This document shows positions 5,614 to 5,993 of a stretch of DNA of 5,993 nucleotides, in pieces. Under the pieces are notes generated by a model. It was not told the origin of the DNA. It did not search any database and was given only the letters and a program-made list of their open reading frames with translations. The DNA comes from a bacterium (GTDB lineage Bacteria > Bacteroidota > Bacteroidia > B-17B0 > Aurantibacillaceae). Every line of letters starts with the position of its first letter. The stretch's first letter is position 1. The stretch is taken from contig DAHXOV010000045.1 of assembly GCA_027364695.1 (NCBI GenBank), positions 1-5,993 on the forward strand, in the 5' to 3' direction. The position numbers and the translations under genes were made by a program.

Positions 5614-5993
5614 TGGACAGAGCCAGTGAGGTTAAATTCTAATATCAATACAGAATACTGGGAAGGCAGTTGCTCTGTCAGTGCAGATGGAAGATATTTG
5701 TATTTTGCTTCTGAAAAACCAGATGGCTATGGCGGAAGAGATTTGTTGATGTCAGAAAAAGAAGGCGATGATTGGGGACCCGCTACCAATCTTGGTCCCA
5801 TGATCAACACCAAATATGATGAAGACGCTCCCTTTATTCACCCCGATGGAATCACACTCTTTTTTAGTTCAAAAGGACATAAAAGCATAGGAGGATATGA
5901 TATTATGTATTCTATCAGAAAAGAAGGACAATGGCTGGTACCAAAAAATATGGGCGTACCTCTTAATACTACCGAAGATGATAGATATTATGT
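5614..5993 (+). pseudogene. Continuation of the PorE-like propeller after the in-frame TAA
   Basis: Immediately after the TAA the same frame stays open for 126 codons to the window end. It reads as ordinary PD40 propeller: WTEPVRLNSNINTEYWEG, SVSADGRYLYFASEKPDGYGGRD, GDDWGPATNLGPMINTKYDED, HPDGITLFFSSKGHKSIGGYD and EGQWLVPKNMGVPLNTTEDD. The blade period matches that upstream of the stop, so both halves belong to one ancestral gene. The first in-frame ATG (about 5747, LLMSEK) lies mid-blade, has no signal peptide before it and is an unlikely native start. The OmpA C-terminal domain expected in this family would lie past the right edge. Whether this half is expressed depends on whether the stop is real. 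Confidence 0.75.

Noticed and set aside
1..5993. CRISPR array, tRNA, rRNA, insertion sequence, integron or prophage boundary
   Set aside because: No spaced repeats, clover-leaf sequences, transposase frames or terminal inverted repeats were seen. The tyrosine recombinase has XerD features rather than those of a mobile integrase.

Overview
The window looks like chromosomal DNA from a member of the Bacteroidota. It is AT-rich (about one third G+C, judged by eye). It holds a PorP/SprF-family outer-membrane protein and a TPR plus PD40 beta-propeller protein of the PorE type, both of which belong to the type IX secretion world. Start codons lack Shine-Dalgarno sequences and have A/T-rich leaders, as is usual in this phylum. 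No rRNA, tRNA, CRISPR array or insertion sequence is visible.

Layout: from about 4679 down to 1, seven genes run head to tail on the minus strand. In transcription order they are clpS (N-end-rule adaptor), a 71-codon stub of an M48 metallopeptidase lipoprotein, a PorP/SprF-family protein, a YafK/DpaA-like L,D-transpeptidase-fold protein, xerD (chromosome-dimer recombinase), a GT4 glycosyltransferase, and the N-terminal third of a UDP-glucuronate decarboxylase that leaves the window. Gaps are 4, 11, 55, -4, 41 and 19 bases, so parts of this run are probably co-transcribed. On the plus strand, diverging from clpS across about 100 bases, is a PorE-like gene (4783 to the window end). Its reading frame is broken by a single TAA at 5611-5613 but otherwise stays open to the last base.

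The run does not form one pathway. The glycosyltransferase and the UDP-xylose-forming enzyme suggest a surface-polysaccharide cluster beyond the left edge. XerD and ClpS are housekeeping functions. The PorP-like, YafK-like and PorE-like proteins are all expected in the periplasm or outer membrane, and two belong to families linked to type IX secretion or peptidoglycan anchoring.

Three genes show signs of decay or divergence. The PorE-like gene has a nonsense codon inside its propeller. The M48 peptidase keeps only its lipoprotein signal and family-specific N-terminus. The YafK-like protein has Asp where the family has its catalytic Cys, and it also has an awkward start next to a T8 run. I do not see a clearly new multi-gene system; these lesions are the points most worth checking.
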